Source: Paenibacillus algorifonticola
Lineage (GTDB): Bacteria; Bacillota; Bacilli; Paenibacillales; Paenibacillaceae
Assembly: GCF_000971975.1 (NCBI RefSeq)
Contig: NZ_LAQO01000007.1
Location: 186,001-250,000 of the forward strand
Direction: 5' to 3'
Length of the DNA: 64,000 nt
Positions 62,613 through 64,000 of the stretch are shown in pieces. How positions within the stretch are numbered: the first letter of the stretch is position 1; the number at the start of each line of letters is the position of its first letter. The translations under genes and the position numbers were made by a program. The notes below the pieces were generated by a model. It did no database searches and was not told the DNA's origin. It saw nothing but the letters and a program-made list of their open reading frames with translations.

Positions 62613-63041
62613 TTAAGTATGAATATGATCGTTTAGCTTTCTGAAAATCCGTTTTAAATGTGCGATGTCCTCTGGAGCCAAACAGTCCAACATCATGCTC
62701 AGCGTCTCTTTTTGATCATCCGATATTTGGTCCAGTGTAGCTTTCCCTTTATCAGTAATATCGATGTATACGACGCGGCGGTCTTCCTCATCCCTAACCC
62801 GATCAATATTGCCCTCTGCAGAAAGCTTATCAGCCAATCCCGTTATAGCAGCAGCGGAAATGCACATCTTCTCTGCCAGATCGGACACTCTTTGCTGTCC
62901 CCCCTGCTTGAGCCAATAAAGCAGCTTGAATTGGGACAACGACATATTCCCTTGCATCCGCTTGTTCCACTCTGTATTCGCATTTCTCATGATCGATTTA
63001 AACATGGTGGAGAGCTCGACAACGTCTTCCTTGCTTGGCAT
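62613..63041 (-). CDS. MarR-family transcriptional regulator
   Basis: 142 aa winged helix repressor: SLSQFKLLYWLKQGGQQRVS, LAEKMCISAAAITGLADKLS, wing with RVRDEEDRRVVYIDITDKGK. ATG 63041 follows GAAGGAGTG. First in the operon with the efflux gene, the usual arrangement for substrate-relieved repression. A symmetric AT-rich stretch (ATTTAT-AGTG-ATAAAT, near 63132-63147) upstream may be its operator. Confidence 0.9.
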   Translation of the reverse strand: MPSKEDVVELSTMFKSIMRNANTEWNKRMQGNMSLSQFKLLYWLKQGGQQRVSDLAEKMCISAAAITGLADKLSAEGNIDRVRDEEDRRVVYIDITDKGKATLDQISDDQKETLSMMLDCLAPEDIAHLKRIFRKLNDHIHT

Positions 63042-63222
63042 GTATTCACTCCTTCCTTGTTTGTTTTCATCGTACAATCATCCCAGCGCTTCCCAATAAA
63101 GCGCAATTAATAAATATTTCATTACTAAACTATTTATCACTATAAATCTTTTCGTGAAATTAGTCAATGCTTTAGCCTATTTGATTTTGGGACAGCTGGA
63201 GCATCACTCCTGCAAAATCAGA

Positions 63223-63258
63223 AAGAGCCGAAATCTGCAAAAACAGATCTCGGCTCTT
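63223..63258 (-). terminator. Terminator after the isomerase-like gene
   Basis: AAGAGCCGAGATCTG pairs with CAGATTTCGGCTCTT around a short loop; a T-poor tail follows on the minus strand. Confidence 0.7.
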
Positions 63259-63300
63259 ACTATTCTAACTATAATAATTGTCGTTTATGATGGGTGCGTT

Positions 63301-64000
63301 CTAAAGCTCAGCCAACAGTTTAGTCAAAGCTTTATAGCTGATCTCAATGCTTTCCAGCTCGCCTTTGTTTGTTGCATCCTGCTCTACAATAATGTATTTA
63401 GTGCTTGTGTGCTTTTGGGTCGCCTGCAAAATGCCCGCAATATCAATCGAGCCTTCTCCTATTTCGGTGAACACATCCGGGCTTCCAATCGACATAAACG
63501 TTCCCATCGTCACTGGCTCGTTCTCATCAAGCGTTTCAAAAAGGTTAACGGGATTAACGCTCGCCGGCAAATCCTTCTGATGAATAAATTCGCAGCGGCT
63601 GCCCAGCTTCTCGATATAGCTTATAACATCAACACCGCCGCGCAGCGCCCAATAGGTATCAAGCTCGAAGCCGACATTTTCAGGAGAAGTATGCTCCAAA
63701 ATAATATCGAGCGCATAGCTTCCATTGAACTTCTGGAACTCATGGAAATGGTTATGATAAAGCAGGCTGATGCCCTGCTCGCGCATTTGGCTTCCGTAGC
63801 GGTTCAGCTTCTCGCTGAATGCAAGGACGTCCTCGTAATTGGTGAAAAAAGAAATCGGAATAATCGTTTTCGTACAGCCCAGCTCTTTATTGAAGGCAAT
63901 GACATCAGCGATTTGCGCATCGTCCGAGACGAAAATATGCGTGGCGATCACGTTCAAGCCCGCTTGATCTACCAGCTGCTTCAAATCGGAAGCCTTTAAA
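63301..64000 (-). CDS. Sugar phosphate isomerase/epimerase (xylose isomerase-like TIM barrel), 5' end outside window
   Basis: About 233 codons in the window; the frame is open to position 64000 (LKASDLKQLVDQAGLNVIAT at the edge). AP endonuclease 2-type barrel with metal ligands in ISLLYHNHFHEFQ, GFELDTYWALRGG, FIHQKDLP and GEGSIDI, and the final YIIVEQD. Related to IolE/IolI-type enzymes and sugar epimerases. The N-terminal strand is missing. Substrate unknown. Confidence 0.88.
   Translation of the reverse strand, partial: LKASDLKQLVDQAGLNVIATHIFVSDDAQIADVIAFNKELGCTKTIIPISFFTNYEDVLAFSEKLNRYGSQMREQGISLLYHNHFHEFQKFNGSYALDIILEHTSPENVGFELDTYWALRGGVDVISYIEKLGSRCEFIHQKDLPASVNPVNLFETLDENEPVTMGTFMSIGSPDVFTEIGEGSIDIAGILQATQKHTSTKYIIVEQDATNKGELESIEISYKALTKLLAEL

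Noticed and set aside
1..64000. CRISPR array, rRNA, tRNA, transposase or integrase genes
   Set aside because: Looked for while reading; no regularly spaced repeats, conserved RNA genes or recombinase motifs were recognised. A covariance or HMM search would settle it.

Overview
The window looks like a chromosomal segment of a spore-forming Bacillota bacterium, most likely Paenibacillus or a close relative. The reasons are a purEKBCSQLFMNHD operon in the order known from Bacillus, an SleL/YaaH-type spore-cortex hydrolase, YerB and YerC homologues, lpl-type sugar ABC transporters, and strong AGGAGG ribosome binding sites with some TTG/GTG starts. No rRNA, tRNA or CRISPR array was seen.

Layout. 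1-6.8 kb: a minus-strand glycan operon (two lpl-type permeases, a solute-binding lipoprotein, and a GH2 glycosidase cut by the window edge). 7.3-18.9 kb: a more AT-rich accessory island holding gene remnants, a transglutaminase-like protein, a Nudix hydrolase beside the C-terminal stump of a DUF3427 helicase, a Vsr / NotI-family nuclease / C5-methyltransferase cassette, an XRE regulator, a RES-domain protein, and a Gabija-type operon (gajA, gajB) that continues into a third gene fusing an RNase H1-type hybrid-binding domain to an HNH nuclease. 19-29 kb: housekeeping genes (RlmD/RlmCD-type rRNA methyltransferase, lipid kinase, CbiX-like chelatase, YerC, low-affinity phosphate transporter with its DUF47 partner, YerB, hydrolase, thioredoxin-like protein). 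29.3-34 kb: a four-gene operon of polysaccharide deacetylase, FG-GAP lipoprotein, OmpR-type response regulator and histidine kinase. 34.7-48.8 kb: the complete 12-gene purine operon, preceded by a guanine riboswitch with an intrinsic terminator, a sigma-A-type promoter and two convergent PurR boxes. 49-52 kb: a DJ-1/PfpI protein followed by decayed gene fragments (polymorphic-toxin-like, Gfo/Idh/MocA, AraC). 52-53.4 kb: the LysM-GH18 hydrolase. 53.4-60.8 kb: a sulfated-glycan locus (ABC transporter, sulfatase with a C-x-P-x-R site, divergent AraC regulator, and the formylglycine-generating enzyme that would activate the sulfatase). 60.9-64 kb: a drug-efflux MFS transporter with a MarR repressor, and a partial sugar isomerase.

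The most interesting parts are the extended Gabija operon, the NotI-type restriction cassette whose methyltransferase has its motif IX displaced into another frame, a sequence resembling the rlmD 3' end at the far end of the Gabija operon, and a family of dispersed hairpin repeats found in the purE leader and upstream of two other genes.
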